Below, in pieces: positions 1 through 8,600 of a stretch of 13,732 bases of DNA (the first letter of the stretch is position 1; the number at the start of each line of letters is the position of its first letter). A program made the position numbers and the translations under genes. The DNA is from JBFMAE01 sp040756085 (lineage in GTDB: Bacteria; Desulfobacterota; BSN033; UBA1163). The stretch lies in assembly GCA_040756085.1 (NCBI GenBank), contig JBFMAE010000145.1, forward strand, positions 1 through 13,732, given 5' to 3'. The notes under the pieces were generated by a model. It did no database searches. It was not told where the DNA came from and worked only from the letters and a program-made list of their open reading frames with translations.

Positions 1-58
1 GTGAGATATCTTTTTTCAATATCCCTTTATCCTTTTGCTTCGATTTTTTTGTTTCCAT
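1..58 (-). CDS. 5' end of a further gene, cut by the window edge
   Basis: Only the first 19 codons plus one base are visible. The ATG at 58-56 is preceded directly by a purine-rich ribosome-binding site, GGGAGGGGGA (complement of 61-70), which is why I accept it as a real start. The visible N-terminus is very rich in lysine (residues 3-16 contain eight Lys), with no cysteine and no hydrophobic signal peptide. It lies 95 nt downstream of the Fe-S oxidoreductase gene on the same strand and is probably the next gene of that transcription unit. Lys-rich tails also begin the FAD oxidase at 3132, so a tail followed by a folded domain is possible. The function cannot be told from this fragment. Confidence 0.6.
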   Translation of the reverse strand, partial: METKKSKQKDKGILKKDIS

Positions 59-82
59 ATCCCCCTCCCTAATTGTAAAATG

Positions 83-94
83 TTAAACGTTTAA
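83..94. promoter_or_regulatory. 12-bp perfect palindrome TTAAACGTTTAA
   Basis: This perfect palindrome lies in the 95-nt gap between the Fe-S oxidoreductase gene and the next gene, about 25 nt upstream of that gene's start. It is small and AT-rich, so it could be an operator half-site pair or chance. No promoter hexamers are convincing beside it. Confidence 0.25.
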
Positions 95-153
95 GTCTAA
101 CTCCTCCCACCTTTGAATCCTTTTTCACCTCCTTTCTTCCATAGTCTTTAATC

Positions 154-1479
154 TTAAGAAGCCTTTTCAGGCACAGCCCTGTCTATCAGCTCTGTCAGAT
201 CATAGAGTTTCATTTTGCTTCCGATCCCTTGAGAACCTTGGTTGAGATTGTAATGGCAGAAGGGGCAAATCGAAACCATATGTTGTGCGCCTATTTCCAT
301 TCCCTCTTGGATTCTGAGAGCAGCATTTCTTTGCGCCCAATCGTTATATCCGGTCATGACACCGCCCCCACCGCCACAGCAAAAAGAATTGGCCTTGATC
401 CGTTTCATCTCCCTTAAATCAATTCCAGGTATTGCTTTCAGAAGTTGCCTTGGAAAGTCATAGAGGCAATCTTCTTCATTTAAACTAACATAGGCACCTG
501 CCCAAAGTTGGGAACCATCTTTATCAACAATGAATTTCGTAAGATGTCTTCCCACATGGCAGGGATCATGGTAGGTCACCTTCCAAGGCACAGATTCGGA
601 GAGTTTCAATTGCCCAGATGTCCACAGATCATGTAAGAATTGAGTGATGTGAGTTACTCGAATCCCCTCCATCATCCTTCCAAACTCTTCCGCTTTTGAA
701 TAATCTTTCACTATAGCTCGATAACATCCTGCACAGGAGGTCACAATCGTTTTCACGCCCTTTTCATCATGCAACTTTTTGAACATCCCCAAATTTGATT
801 CAGCAATCCTCTGGAATGCCTCCGTATCACCGAGTCTCATCGCTGTGGTGCCACAACAAAGCTCGCTTTCCCCCAAGATACCGAAGTCCAGTCCAAGTTT
901 GTTAAATACTGAGGCGGTGGCTTGGGGGATCACACGCTCTGGAACGTTGTACGCACCGGTGCAACCGACAAAATAGAGAATCGGGGCAGATTCTTTCAAA
1001 ATATCCTTGATAGGCTTTTCCTTCTTCTTGAAGGGCCGGGTCCAATCCAATCTCACACGGCGGGGACCTTGATAGGGATTGTCATAACTACTCATGGATT
1101 GAGCGATCACCTTCTGCTTTGGCATGGGACCTACGCCGTCTGCAACAGCTTTCCGCCTCATGGCTTCGATGATCTCCGGGATGAAGGGTTTATGATCGAG
1201 CTGGCATTGACTCTGGCAACCACCACAGACGTTACATTTATAAATGGCATCTACGAGTGCTTCGTTCCACTTCAAATCTCCGCTCAAAATTCCTCTGGCA
1301 AAGGCAATTTTGCCTTTGGAGGATAAAAATCCCTCAAAACCAAATTCTTCTCCGGCAGGACAGATGGGACTGCTGAAAGGCGGTGGACCATAGTCATAAG
1401 CCTCTTTACAAGTCCCGCAGGCTGTGCATCTCCAGACAATATTTTCAAATTCTTCAAGATTGGGGATATTCCATTTCAT
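154..1479 (-). CDS. Fused HdrC/HdrB-type (GlcF-like) Fe-S oxidoreductase
   Basis: This 441-residue cytoplasmic electron-transfer protein has no signal peptide or membrane span. It carries two N-terminal [4Fe-4S] ferredoxin motifs: C18-C21-C24 with C40 followed by Pro, and C82-C85-C88-C92, where the usual Pro after the last Cys is Gln. Two cysteine-rich CCG domains follow: C173, CCG 208-210, C249/C252; then C307, CCG 367-369, C405/C408. This is the layout of GlcF, LldE-type and HdrD-like proteins that take electrons from a partner FAD dehydrogenase. The partner is very likely the FAD oxidase just upstream. The ATG at 1479 has a perfect-looking GGAGG site. Against the HdrB-like paralogue at 12285-13151 it carries an extra loop of about 23 residues around 314-338. 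The final electron acceptor is not shown by the sequence. Confidence 0.9.
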   Translation of the reverse strand: MKWNIPNLEEFENIVWRCTACGTCKEAYDYGPPPFSSPICPAGEEFGFEGFLSSKGKIAFARGILSGDLKWNEALVDAIYKCNVCGGCQSQCQLDHKPFIPEIIEAMRRKAVADGVGPMPKQKVIAQSMSSYDNPYQGPRRVRLDWTRPFKKKEKPIKDILKESAPILYFVGCTGAYNVPERVIPQATASVFNKLGLDFGILGESELCCGTTAMRLGDTEAFQRIAESNLGMFKKLHDEKGVKTIVTSCAGCYRAIVKDYSKAEEFGRMMEGIRVTHITQFLHDLWTSGQLKLSESVPWKVTYHDPCHVGRHLTKFIVDKDGSQLWAGAYVSLNEEDCLYDFPRQLLKAIPGIDLREMKRIKANSFCCGGGGGVMTGYNDWAQRNAALRIQEGMEIGAQHMVSICPFCHYNLNQGSQGIGSKMKLYDLTELIDRAVPEKAS

Positions 1480-1502
1480 GATAACCTCCTCTAACTTAAA
1501 TG

Positions 1503-1630
1503 TGTGGAATGATGGAACAATGGAATGATGGAATAGTGGGTTAACAGATAAAATCCAAAAGCAAGTGCAGGGAAGCTCAAGCTTCCTCTACACAGTATTC
1601 CATTATTCCAATCTTCCATTATTCTATTCT
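1503..1630. repeat. Interspersed inverted-repeat element with internal hairpin
   Basis: This fills most of the 156-nt gap between the FAD oxidase and Fe-S oxidoreductase genes. The left arm (about 1503-1537) is built of GGAATGATGGAA-like units. The right arm (about 1597-1630) is the complementary TTCCATTATTCCAATC type. Between them lies a perfect 6-bp hairpin, GGAAGC-TCAA-GCTTCC (1571-1586). A related element lies at 9101-9235. It has no coding capacity and looks like a palindromic or MITE-like intergenic repeat. Transcribed, it could fold and act in RNA processing between the two genes, which is inference. Confidence 0.6.
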
Positions 1631-1635
1631 TCCTA

Positions 1636-3132
1636 TTAGATTCCCAGTTTTCCTGGGTTCATGATATCATTTGGATCTAAAAACTTCTTTAACCGTTTCA
1701 TCATCATGATGTAACCAGGATGTGCCCGTTTATTGATCTCCACGGCAAAGTCAACAGGAGGTTTATAGGGCATGCCTCCATTATCCAAATCCACTTTTAA
1801 ACACTCCACAATGGCATGTCTCGCATTCTCCGTTTCTTTGGGGTTCTTTTTGTTAAAAGGAGTCATCGCCCTGAGCATGCCGTAATGGACGCCCCGGTAC
1901 ATACTCATTCTCACAGAAGGCGAGAGATTGTGATTGATCATGATCTTTTTCCATTCCTTATAAATCGGGGCCCATCGATTCGCAGGCGTGAAAGTGCCTG
2001 GCCAGGAGATACCCGCTCCACCCATCTTGCAGTAATTTTTCGTGGAACCCACGATCTGGCTTGGTAACTCCGTCCGGGCCCTCAAGGCTTCTTCTGGATA
2101 ATGGGTCACCTGAATGCTCGTTCCCTTATTTTTCTCCTCATCTACAACCTTTTCCCAGATTTCGGTTCGGGCTTCCTTTTCTTTTTCCGTGAAGGAAAAG
2201 GTGGTGGCATAGCTAAACCACTCCGGAGCGTTATCAGGCTTGGGTTTATAAGGATAAGGAATGGGAACCTGTGATAACCACCAGGATACAGCAGTGAGGT
2301 CATCACAGATTTCATAATTGCTCAGATTGAGCATGTATGAATACATGTCGTCCACATTGTCACAGGAAACGGTAAAAATTTTTAAGATGGGAGGAATTTG
2401 ATGAACAGCGATGCCAAGTTTGGTTACGATGCCTGTCGATCCTAACCACCCTTTAAAGAGGCCATCCATTTGCGGCATGGGCAAACAACTATGCCAGGCA
2501 TCCGGATTGATGGCACAGGATCCCACTCTTATCAGTTCACCGGTTGGCAGAACGACCTCCATGCTTGTGATCTCCTGGCTGTTCAATCCATACCTTGCAT
2601 TCATGTGGCCAATTCCGTGGCTGATGGCGCAAGAGGACACAGAAGAAGAGGGCGGCCCCACAGGCCAACCAAACCTGAGATTATATTTGTACAAGGCATC
2701 GGCCAACTGGCCATGAGAGACACCCGGTTCAATCACGGCATATAAGGCCTCAGGGTCGATCTTTACAATTTTATTCATCCTCTTTAAATCCAGAATGATC
2801 CCGCCACGCTCAGGAATACAAAGTCCTCCGATATTGGTCCCTGACGTATAGGGCACTACAGGAATTTTTTCCTTATTGGCAAATTTCAGTATCTTTTGTA
2901 TCTCTTCTACGGTGTGGGCTATGACCACATAATCAGGTAATTTGGGTGTGACAAAGGACATATCATAAGAATAGGCATAGAGGATATGTTGGTCAGCGGT
3001 GGCATTCTTTTCTCCAACAATCGATTTTAATTCCCTTAAGATTCTTTCTTGTCTCTTGTCGATCTTGACTACCTTAACGGCCTTGACCGCTTTAACCGCC
3101 TTACCTTTCTTTTCTTTCTTTTTAGCTTTCAA
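1636..3132 (-). CDS. FAD-linked oxidase, GlcD / vanillyl-alcohol-oxidase family
   Basis: A 498-residue flavoprotein. The FAD-binding type 4 domain spans about residues 60-245, with the SGTNIGG pyrophosphate loop at 97-103 and a G-x-x-GIVTKLGI segment near 230-241. The substrate-binding domain follows, and the C-terminus carries the family signature D-P-N-D-I-M-N-P-G-K-L-G (486-497). Relatives oxidise 2-hydroxy acids (glycolate, lactate) or phenolic compounds such as cresol and vanillyl alcohol; the sequence does not settle which. The start is TTG at 3132, chosen because GGAGGT stands 6 nt before it. The first 26 residues are a Lys-rich tail with four 9-bp repeats reading (A/V)VK (3064-3099), unusual for this family. 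The gene is 156 nt upstream of the Fe-S oxidoreductase gene, its likely electron acceptor, and follows the methyltransferase genes, so its substrate may be a demethylation product. Confidence 0.88.
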   Translation of the reverse strand: MKAKKKEKKGKAVKAVKAVKVVKIDKRQERILRELKSIVGEKNATADQHILYAYSYDMSFVTPKLPDYVVIAHTVEEIQKILKFANKEKIPVVPYTSGTNIGGLCIPERGGIILDLKRMNKIVKIDPEALYAVIEPGVSHGQLADALYKYNLRFGWPVGPPSSSVSSCAISHGIGHMNARYGLNSQEITSMEVVLPTGELIRVGSCAINPDAWHSCLPMPQMDGLFKGWLGSTGIVTKLGIAVHQIPPILKIFTVSCDNVDDMYSYMLNLSNYEICDDLTAVSWWLSQVPIPYPYKPKPDNAPEWFSYATTFSFTEKEKEARTEIWEKVVDEEKNKGTSIQVTHYPEEALRARTELPSQIVGSTKNYCKMGGAGISWPGTFTPANRWAPIYKEWKKIMINHNLSPSVRMSMYRGVHYGMLRAMTPFNKKNPKETENARHAIVECLKVDLDNGGMPYKPPVDFAVEINKRAHPGYIMMMKRLKKFLDPNDIMNPGKLGI

Positions 3133-3162
3133 TTTAGTACCTCCTTTGAAACTGAGATAGCT

Positions 3163-3195
3163 TTAAGAAGAATTGATTTTTTCTTGTTTTCCCAA
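3163..3195 (-). other. Possible 10-codon leader ORF behind an orphan Shine-Dalgarno
   Basis: In the 196-nt gap before the FAD oxidase gene, AAAGGAGGTGAT (complement of about 3197-3208), close to a perfect anti-16S match, precedes a TTG at 3195 and ten codons ending in TAA at 3163. The spacing is short. The FAD oxidase gene has its own ribosome-binding site further on, so this site is unexplained. It may be a leader peptide, a standby ribosome site, or the remains of a start. Confidence 0.2.
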
Positions 3196-3303
3196 ATCAC
3201 CTCCTTTGTTGAAGGTCTGATTATCTTTAATAAAATTAACGACCCCTCAAACCTATGGCCATCATAGACTTCGATTATTTGAAAGTCAAGTATTTGTCTC
3301 ATA

Positions 3304-3332
3304 TAATCTTAAGGCATTCCTGTTAATCTTAA
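3304..3332. repeat. Two direct copies of TAATCTTAA
   Basis: TAATCTTAA occurs at 3304-3312 and 3324-3332 around the stop codon of the UroD-like gene, 20 bp apart. A third copy overlaps the stop codon of the Fe-S oxidoreductase gene at 149-157. The motif is short and AT-rich, so this may be chance. A 20-bp spacing, about two helical turns, is compatible with a protein-binding site. Confidence 0.25.
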
Positions 3333-4366
3333 TTGAGTTTGCCATATTTCCTGGCAGCTGCCATCAACGCCTCCATATTTTCCTTAGGCACCATTGGCCA
3401 GATATCGCAGCCAGGCCAGATGGCATTGACACCTCTGTCCACTGCTTCCTTAACAGCCTTATCCACATCATCATGTTTTCCTTGAGACAAGACTCTATAA
3501 GCATCTAATTCTCCAAAGATCAATACATCCGGGCCTAGTTTTCGCCTGGTTTCAGCTACGTTATTCTTTTTCTCTACACTGATGGCGTCCGCTCCGCAGA
3601 GAACCATCTGGTCAACAATGGCATTCGTATCGCCACAAATATGAAGTATCTTGGGTGACTCAATTCCATCAAATATCTGCTTCAGGGGAGGTCGAACAAG
3701 GGATTCAAACATCCGAGGACTTAATATGTCTGGTCCAGCGCCCATCTCACGAACAGTGATATAGTCCGCACCGGCTGCTCTATAGATCTTGATGATTTCG
3801 ATCAAAACACCAGCCAACTGGTCAAGCAGTTTGCTCACCAATTCTTTCTTTTTAAAGGCAGCCTTGGCCAGTTGAGAAAGGTCAACGAGCTGTCCGGCTA
3901 AGGTGTAGGGGCCCAGAACCCATGAACCGACGGCGACCTGGTCGCCCACCTCCTTTTTCAAGATGCGGATGGCCTCCGTAACTAAAGGAATCCTTCCAGC
4001 ACTGGCGAGATCTGAAGGAATTTGAAGGTTCAGATCCTCTACCTTTTCTGCGGGGTGCTGGCTGATAGTAGGATAGAGGATGTCTGTGGCGTGAGCATAG
4101 TAATTGACTTTGCTACCCAGGACTTCTGCTTCCACCCCCATATCAAATGGAACCACCACAGACTCGAAGCCGAAGAGTTGAAAAGTAGAGGCGGCCATGC
4201 TCGCCATCTTTCGTGCATCCGTGTGGATTTCTGGAAATTTCCATCCATATTTCTCTAGCCCATGAATCGTGATATTCCCCATGCCGCTGAAAAGGGGAAT
4301 ATAATCTAACTTCTCTCTGCGAAAGAGTTTGAGCACTCGTTCCCTTGAATTAAGACTCGTTGCCAT
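3329..4366 (-). CDS. UroD/MtaA-family corrinoid methyltransferase
   Basis: This 345-residue protein is of the uroporphyrinogen-decarboxylase-like methyltransferase group (MtaA, MtbA, CmuA, vanillate-type MtvB). Zinc-ligand positions are all present: H242-x-C244 in an LHICGDT context, and C320 in W-P-G-C-D. Other family marks are VPFDMGVEAEVLG (81-93, with E79-91 region acidic), GPYTLAG near 162-168, and REMGAGPDILSP at 206-217. Such proteins activate a thiol or methylated substrate on zinc and exchange a methyl group with a corrinoid protein. Bacteria usually lack coenzyme M, so here it is more likely the substrate:corrinoid methyltransferase than a CoM enzyme (inference). The usual G-N-L-D-P motif reads G-E-L-D-A (285-289), a possible substrate-specificity change. 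The ATG has AAGGAG upstream. True heme-pathway UroD is unlikely because the zinc motif and context point to methyl transfer. Confidence 0.85.
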   Translation of the reverse strand: MATSLNSRERVLKLFRREKLDYIPLFSGMGNITIHGLEKYGWKFPEIHTDARKMASMAASTFQLFGFESVVVPFDMGVEAEVLGSKVNYYAHATDILYPTISQHPAEKVEDLNLQIPSDLASAGRIPLVTEAIRILKKEVGDQVAVGSWVLGPYTLAGQLVDLSQLAKAAFKKKELVSKLLDQLAGVLIEIIKIYRAAGADYITVREMGAGPDILSPRMFESLVRPPLKQIFDGIESPKILHICGDTNAIVDQMVLCGADAISVEKKNNVAETRRKLGPDVLIFGELDAYRVLSQGKHDDVDKAVKEAVDRGVNAIWPGCDIWPMVPKENMEALMAAARKYGKLN

Positions 4367-4390
4367 ATCATTTCTCTCCTTTTTTAAAAT

Positions 4391-4427
4391 GATTACATAG
4401 ATTTTGAAAAAAACCGATTACACAGAT
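4391..4427. repeat. Direct repeat GATTACAYAGAT
   Basis: GATTACATAGAT (4391-4402) and GATTACACAGAT (4416-4427) match at 11 of 12 bases, 25 bp apart, in the 186-nt gap between the MtrH-like and UroD-like genes. They look like units of a dispersed intergenic repeat rather than an operator, but neither reading is proven. Confidence 0.4.
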
Positions 4428-4519
4428 AATCCAAATGTGACAATTATCAGGACACCGACCAGGGATGCCGTAAAAGTTTTAGAGCGGAAACCTTTTCGGT
4501 GGACCTTCCAACGTCTTTT
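4418..4519 (-). pseudogene. Possible remnant of a membrane-protein coding segment
   Basis: A 33-codon open stretch with no usable start codon reads a basic segment (K-R-R-W-K-V-H-R-K-G) followed by about 18 mostly hydrophobic residues, then TAA. Basic residues followed by a hydrophobic span resemble the first membrane helix of a sensor or other inner-membrane protein. The same DNA also holds a 25-codon ORF starting at 4556 that overlaps the MtrH-like stop by ATGA. Neither is long enough to be sure. It may be eroded coding DNA or chance. Confidence 0.15.
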
Positions 4520-4552
4520 TCAATAACCCGCGTGTCATAACGAGATTAATTC

Positions 4553-5530
4553 TCATTTCTTCGAACCTGTCTCTCCAGTAGGCGTGGGTGACGAAGCCTC
4601 CGTAGCAAATTGTTTGACCACATCTGGAAAGAGAAGGTTCAAAGGGTGGTTCCCAGTGGGTAGGACGGCGCTCTCTTCAAAAGCCAGAGCGGCCATCATA
4701 CTGCTGGCTGCCGCAACGGCTGGAAAAACTCGACTCGTTCCGGTCAATGGTCCGTAAAAAAGAAAATCACTTGCTAATGCAGAGATTGCATGAACACCCG
4801 CATCAATGGCTGGGAACTTGTTTCGATCCTGTTCACTGGCTGCCTTTCTCCACATATAGGTCCCATTCGAAGGGGCAAAACCCACCGGTAAACCATACTC
4901 CTTTTTGATGAGATGGTTGGCGAGTAAGGAGAAAGTCGTGGCCGGCAAATTCATTACGGCCGTGTCAACGAGGATGCTCTCAAAATTACCTTTCTCCACC
5001 AGAGGCAATAAATTCTTCAGTGATTTGACCCTACCGGTTGGTCTTTTATCCTCTATGTCAAAGACCTGAATAACGACATGCTTGATGCCCAATTCCTTGA
5101 GTTCAGAAACCTGAGATGGAATGTCTTCATCCCATGGTGTGATGCTGTTATAAAGGGCACGTTTTTGAAGCCCTTGCTTGGCGATATAACGGGCTGCAGC
5201 CACCCTCGTCTTCTGTTGCCAGATGTCAATGGCAAAAGGTATCTCAGTCACACTCGTAAAAAAATCGATGTAACCTTTTATCTCATCTTCCGAATTGGCC
5301 ACCATGGCAATCAAACACGGAACTCCTGTTCCTCGAGAAATATTCTCCAACTCACGGATTCGTTCTTCTGCAGCTTTTCGATTAAACTTACCCCCTTTTC
5401 TATCTTCTAAAATTAAATCACCCTTCTGGAACATATTGCCGATCAGAAGTGGGGGATTCTCTCCTGGCTGACCACCCACTTTTACGCCGCCAATGTTACA
5501 TACCTTCTGCTCTATTTCATATCGGAACAT
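4553..5530 (-). CDS. MtrH-like corrinoid:tetrahydropterin methyltransferase
   Basis: A 325-residue protein of the MtrH family (subunit H of tetrahydromethanopterin S-methyltransferase). It shows the N-terminal signature GGVKVGGQPGENP (14-26), a TIM-barrel-like pattern, A-A-A-R-Y-I-A-K and A-L-Y-N-S-I in the middle, and Y-G-L-P-V-G-F near residue 211. In methanogens MtrH moves the methyl group between H4MPT and a corrinoid. Stand-alone bacterial relatives, such as MtgA of glycine-betaine metabolism, act as methylcorrinoid:tetrahydrofolate methyltransferases. No other mtr subunits are present, so I infer the second transfer step of a catabolic demethylase, from methyl-corrinoid to a tetrahydropterin. 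The ATG at 5530 has AAGGAGGA in good position. The last 15 residues are a Thr/Pro/Ser-rich tail outside the fold. It sits between the activator and UroD-like genes. Confidence 0.87.
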   Translation of the reverse strand: MFRYEIEQKVCNIGGVKVGGQPGENPPLLIGNMFQKGDLILEDRKGGKFNRKAAEERIRELENISRGTGVPCLIAMVANSEDEIKGYIDFFTSVTEIPFAIDIWQQKTRVAAARYIAKQGLQKRALYNSITPWDEDIPSQVSELKELGIKHVVIQVFDIEDKRPTGRVKSLKNLLPLVEKGNFESILVDTAVMNLPATTFSLLANHLIKKEYGLPVGFAPSNGTYMWRKAASEQDRNKFPAIDAGVHAISALASDFLFYGPLTGTSRVFPAVAAASSMMAALAFEESAVLPTGNHPLNLLFPDVVKQFATEASSPTPTGETGSKK

Positions 5531-5566
5531 GCATCCTCCTTTTTGACCTTGAACGTTAAACGATAG

Positions 5567-5621
5567 ACGATGAACAGGTTACTTCTTCATTGTTTATGGT
5601 ACATGGTTCATTGTTCATCGT
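5567..5621. repeat. Inverted repeat ACGATGAAC / GTTCATCGT
   Basis: Perfect 9-bp arms at 5567-5575 and 5613-5621 are separated by 37 nt. Weaker symmetry (GTTAAACGATAG-like units and ATGGTTCATTG) extends it outward and inward. It fills the 84-nt gap between the activator and MtrH-like genes and takes in the activator's last codons and TGA. It is AT-rich with no U-tract, so it is more like an interspersed palindrome than a terminator. Confidence 0.5.
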
Positions 5622-8600
5622 GGATTTTCCGGCAGCAGATGCGCAAGATGCGGAAACTTATCCTTCATGTGAGGGATCCACATCGCCTCCGCAAAGGTTT
5701 TGTCAAACCCTGGCTCCAAGGTGAGCTCTAAATAATTTACCCGCCGTGCGATCCAATCCGCTTCTTTTCTCTTCTCCACATTGAGAAGGGCCATACGGGC
5801 TCCATCTCCAGCCGCATTGCCCACGGAATAAATATTCTCAAGTTCACAGTCAGGAAAAAGACCTAATAAAGCAGCAGAAACTTTATCAATATAACTTCCA
5901 AAGGCACCGGCTAAGATGACCTTGTCCACCTTCTCCACACCAAAGTGACGCATCATGATCTTTGCCCCAGCATACATCGCTCCTTTGGCGAGTTGGATCG
6001 CCCTGACATCACTCTGGCAAACGACAATATCCTGCCCAATGGATGTCTCATCAGCCCAAGCAATCACGAATTCTGGCTCGCCATTATTTTCACGATAACG
6101 GGGACTCTCTAAATCCTTTCTAAAACGTCCTGTCCGATCGATAATCCTTGCCAGAAAGAGCTGCGGAACGACATCAATAATCCCGGAACCACAGATGCCC
6201 TTAGCTCCCACCTCCTCCATTTCTGTATTCCAGCCCTCTTTATCAATGACCTTGAAGCGAACCTCTTTCGTCTCTGGATCAATGACGATCTTTTCAATGG
6301 CTCCGGGAGCAGCGCGCATTCCATACCGGATCTCAGCTCCTTCAAAGGCAGGGCCGGTGGCGCAGGAAGAGGAGATAAGTTTCTGTCGATTTCCTAAAAC
6401 GAGCTCTCCATTCGTTCCGATATCAATGACTAATTCAATACTATCCTGATGATAAGGTTCCTCTGCAATCAGCACACCTACATTATCCGCTCCAACAAAT
6501 CCTGCTTCAATGGGAAGGACATGGACGTAAGCCCCTGGTGCGATCTTGATACCGATATCGCGAGCCACTCCCGTCTCCGGAGCCCCCTTCTCCGCATAAA
6601 TGCCACAGTTGAGACAACGCTTCGATTCCTCAATCGCTATTTCCAATTGATCCGCAAAGCCTAAATCCACCTCAGCAAACCCAATCCTTTTTTCTGGCTC
6701 AAGAAGAGGCAACACTTTCCTTGCCTCTTTCTCCACTCCTTCTATTGGAATCTCTTCTACTCTCTTGAGCTTGGTAGGTCTTCCTTTAATTAGATCAATC
6801 CCCTCCAGGTAGAGCTCGATCGAGGTAGCCGCTTCCTGACCTGCACCCATTGCGGAAATCACATCCGCTGCGCCTAAAACCACATCGCCACCGGCAAAAA
6901 CCCCTTCCATATTCGTTTTTAGGGTCTCGGGATCAACCGAGAGGGTTCCTGGATTGGAATATTCAAGCTCCTCGACGATTGCTTTTTGGTCTGCTTTCTG
7001 GCCAATCGCAATGATGAGTTGATCGGTATGGAGTTCAAATTCTGATCCATTCACAGGGATAGGAGTTCTCCGACCACTCTCATCTGGCTCGCCCAACTCC
7101 ATCCGGATGCATTGGATACTCGTGAGTCGGCCATTATTGCTAAGAACCTTAATAGGTGCTGCCAGGAAATGAAATTTTACACCCTCTTTCTTGGCTTCAT
7201 CCACTTCTGTCTTGATCGCTGGCATCTCATCATGGGAGCGACGGTACACGATCAGGACTTCTTCTGCTCCGAGACGTTTGGCCGCACGGGCAGCATCCAC
7301 TGCTGCATTGCCCCCACCGACCACGGCTACTCGCTTTCCTACTCGAACCTTTTCTCCAGAATTAATCTTCCTCAAGAAATCCAGGGCGTGAAATACACCT
7401 TTTGTGTCCTCGTTGGGAATGCCCAACTTTTCGCTCACCCATGCACCGGTGGCTAAAAAAATAGCTTTATAACCTTGTCCAAAGACCCCTTTAAGGCTAT
7501 TCACTGGATGGTCTGTTTTGATCTCCACGCCCAATTCTTCGATGTAGCTGATCTCATCATCCAACACGTTCTTGGGCAGCCTATATTCAGGGATACCGTA
7601 GCGCAACATACCGCCCGCTTTCGGTGCCGCTTCAAAGACCGTCACGGGGTAACCTCGCCTCACCAGTTCGTAGGCACAGGCCAAGCCTGCCGGCCCCGAG
7701 CCAATAATCGCTACTTTACTCTCCTTTGTCTTTTCAACTGGAGTGGCTTTGGCTCTTCCTTTTTTCATTTCGTGGTCAGCCACGAAGCGATGAAGAGCGC
7801 GTAGTGACAATGACTCATCCACTTTACCTCTTTCACATTCCGGCTCACAGGGATGAGTGCAAACACGGCCGCATACTCCGGGGAAAGGCATGGCCCTTCT
7901 CACTTCTTCAAGAGCCTCGTCAAACTTGCCTTGGGCAATAAAGTATAAAAAGTCTTGCCCGCTGATCCCAGCAGGACACGACACCTTGCAGGGAGGATAA
8001 CCACCCATCTCAGCAGCCTCAGCCTCTGGAAGGAGTTTGAGTCCCCAATCCCGGGCTTTGATATCCAAGGAATGATGGAGAGCTGGCGGAAAAGGTGCCC
8101 GACCGATATTTCGAGGGTCAATATTAAGGAAAAGATGGTGCATACAGGTGTTTCCGACGATGGTCATGTCCAGGATATCGGTGCGCTTAATCCCTGCAAT
8201 GGCAGAGGCTTCTTCCACGATTCCATTGAGACCATCAATGATCGCCTTGTTCATATACTCAAGGCCTTCTGGGTTGGTCATGGTGTAACTGATCCGGGAC
8301 ATGACATCTTCGCCGTAAATCACCTGTGGATTCATCATGGAAGCCGTAGCGACCAATTTGCCATCCGTCAAGTCACAGAGATAACCTGCTACCGTGGTGG
8401 TTCCAACATCGACCGCTAAACCATATGCCTTTTTTACGAGTCCTGGCTCTACTTTGATCACTTCTTTGTTGTGCCAGATGGAAACCGTGAGCTTCCATTC
8501 ACCCTGACGCACTACCTCCTGCAAGCTCATGAGCGTCTGGTAGTCAATGGTGAGGTTTTTTAGCCCGTGGGATTTCTCAAGCTCTGTTTCGAGACGTTCC

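Noticed and set aside
3329..4366. Heme-pathway uroporphyrinogen decarboxylase (HemE), or CmuA
   Set aside because: The zinc motif H-x-C...C and the neighbouring corrinoid genes fit methyltransferases. CmuA is a fusion with its own corrinoid domain, absent here.
7475..8419. Plus-strand open frames of 109-154 codons inside the activator gene
   Set aside because: They lie antisense to a well-conserved domain with clear motifs, and lack ribosome sites and any recognisable protein pattern.
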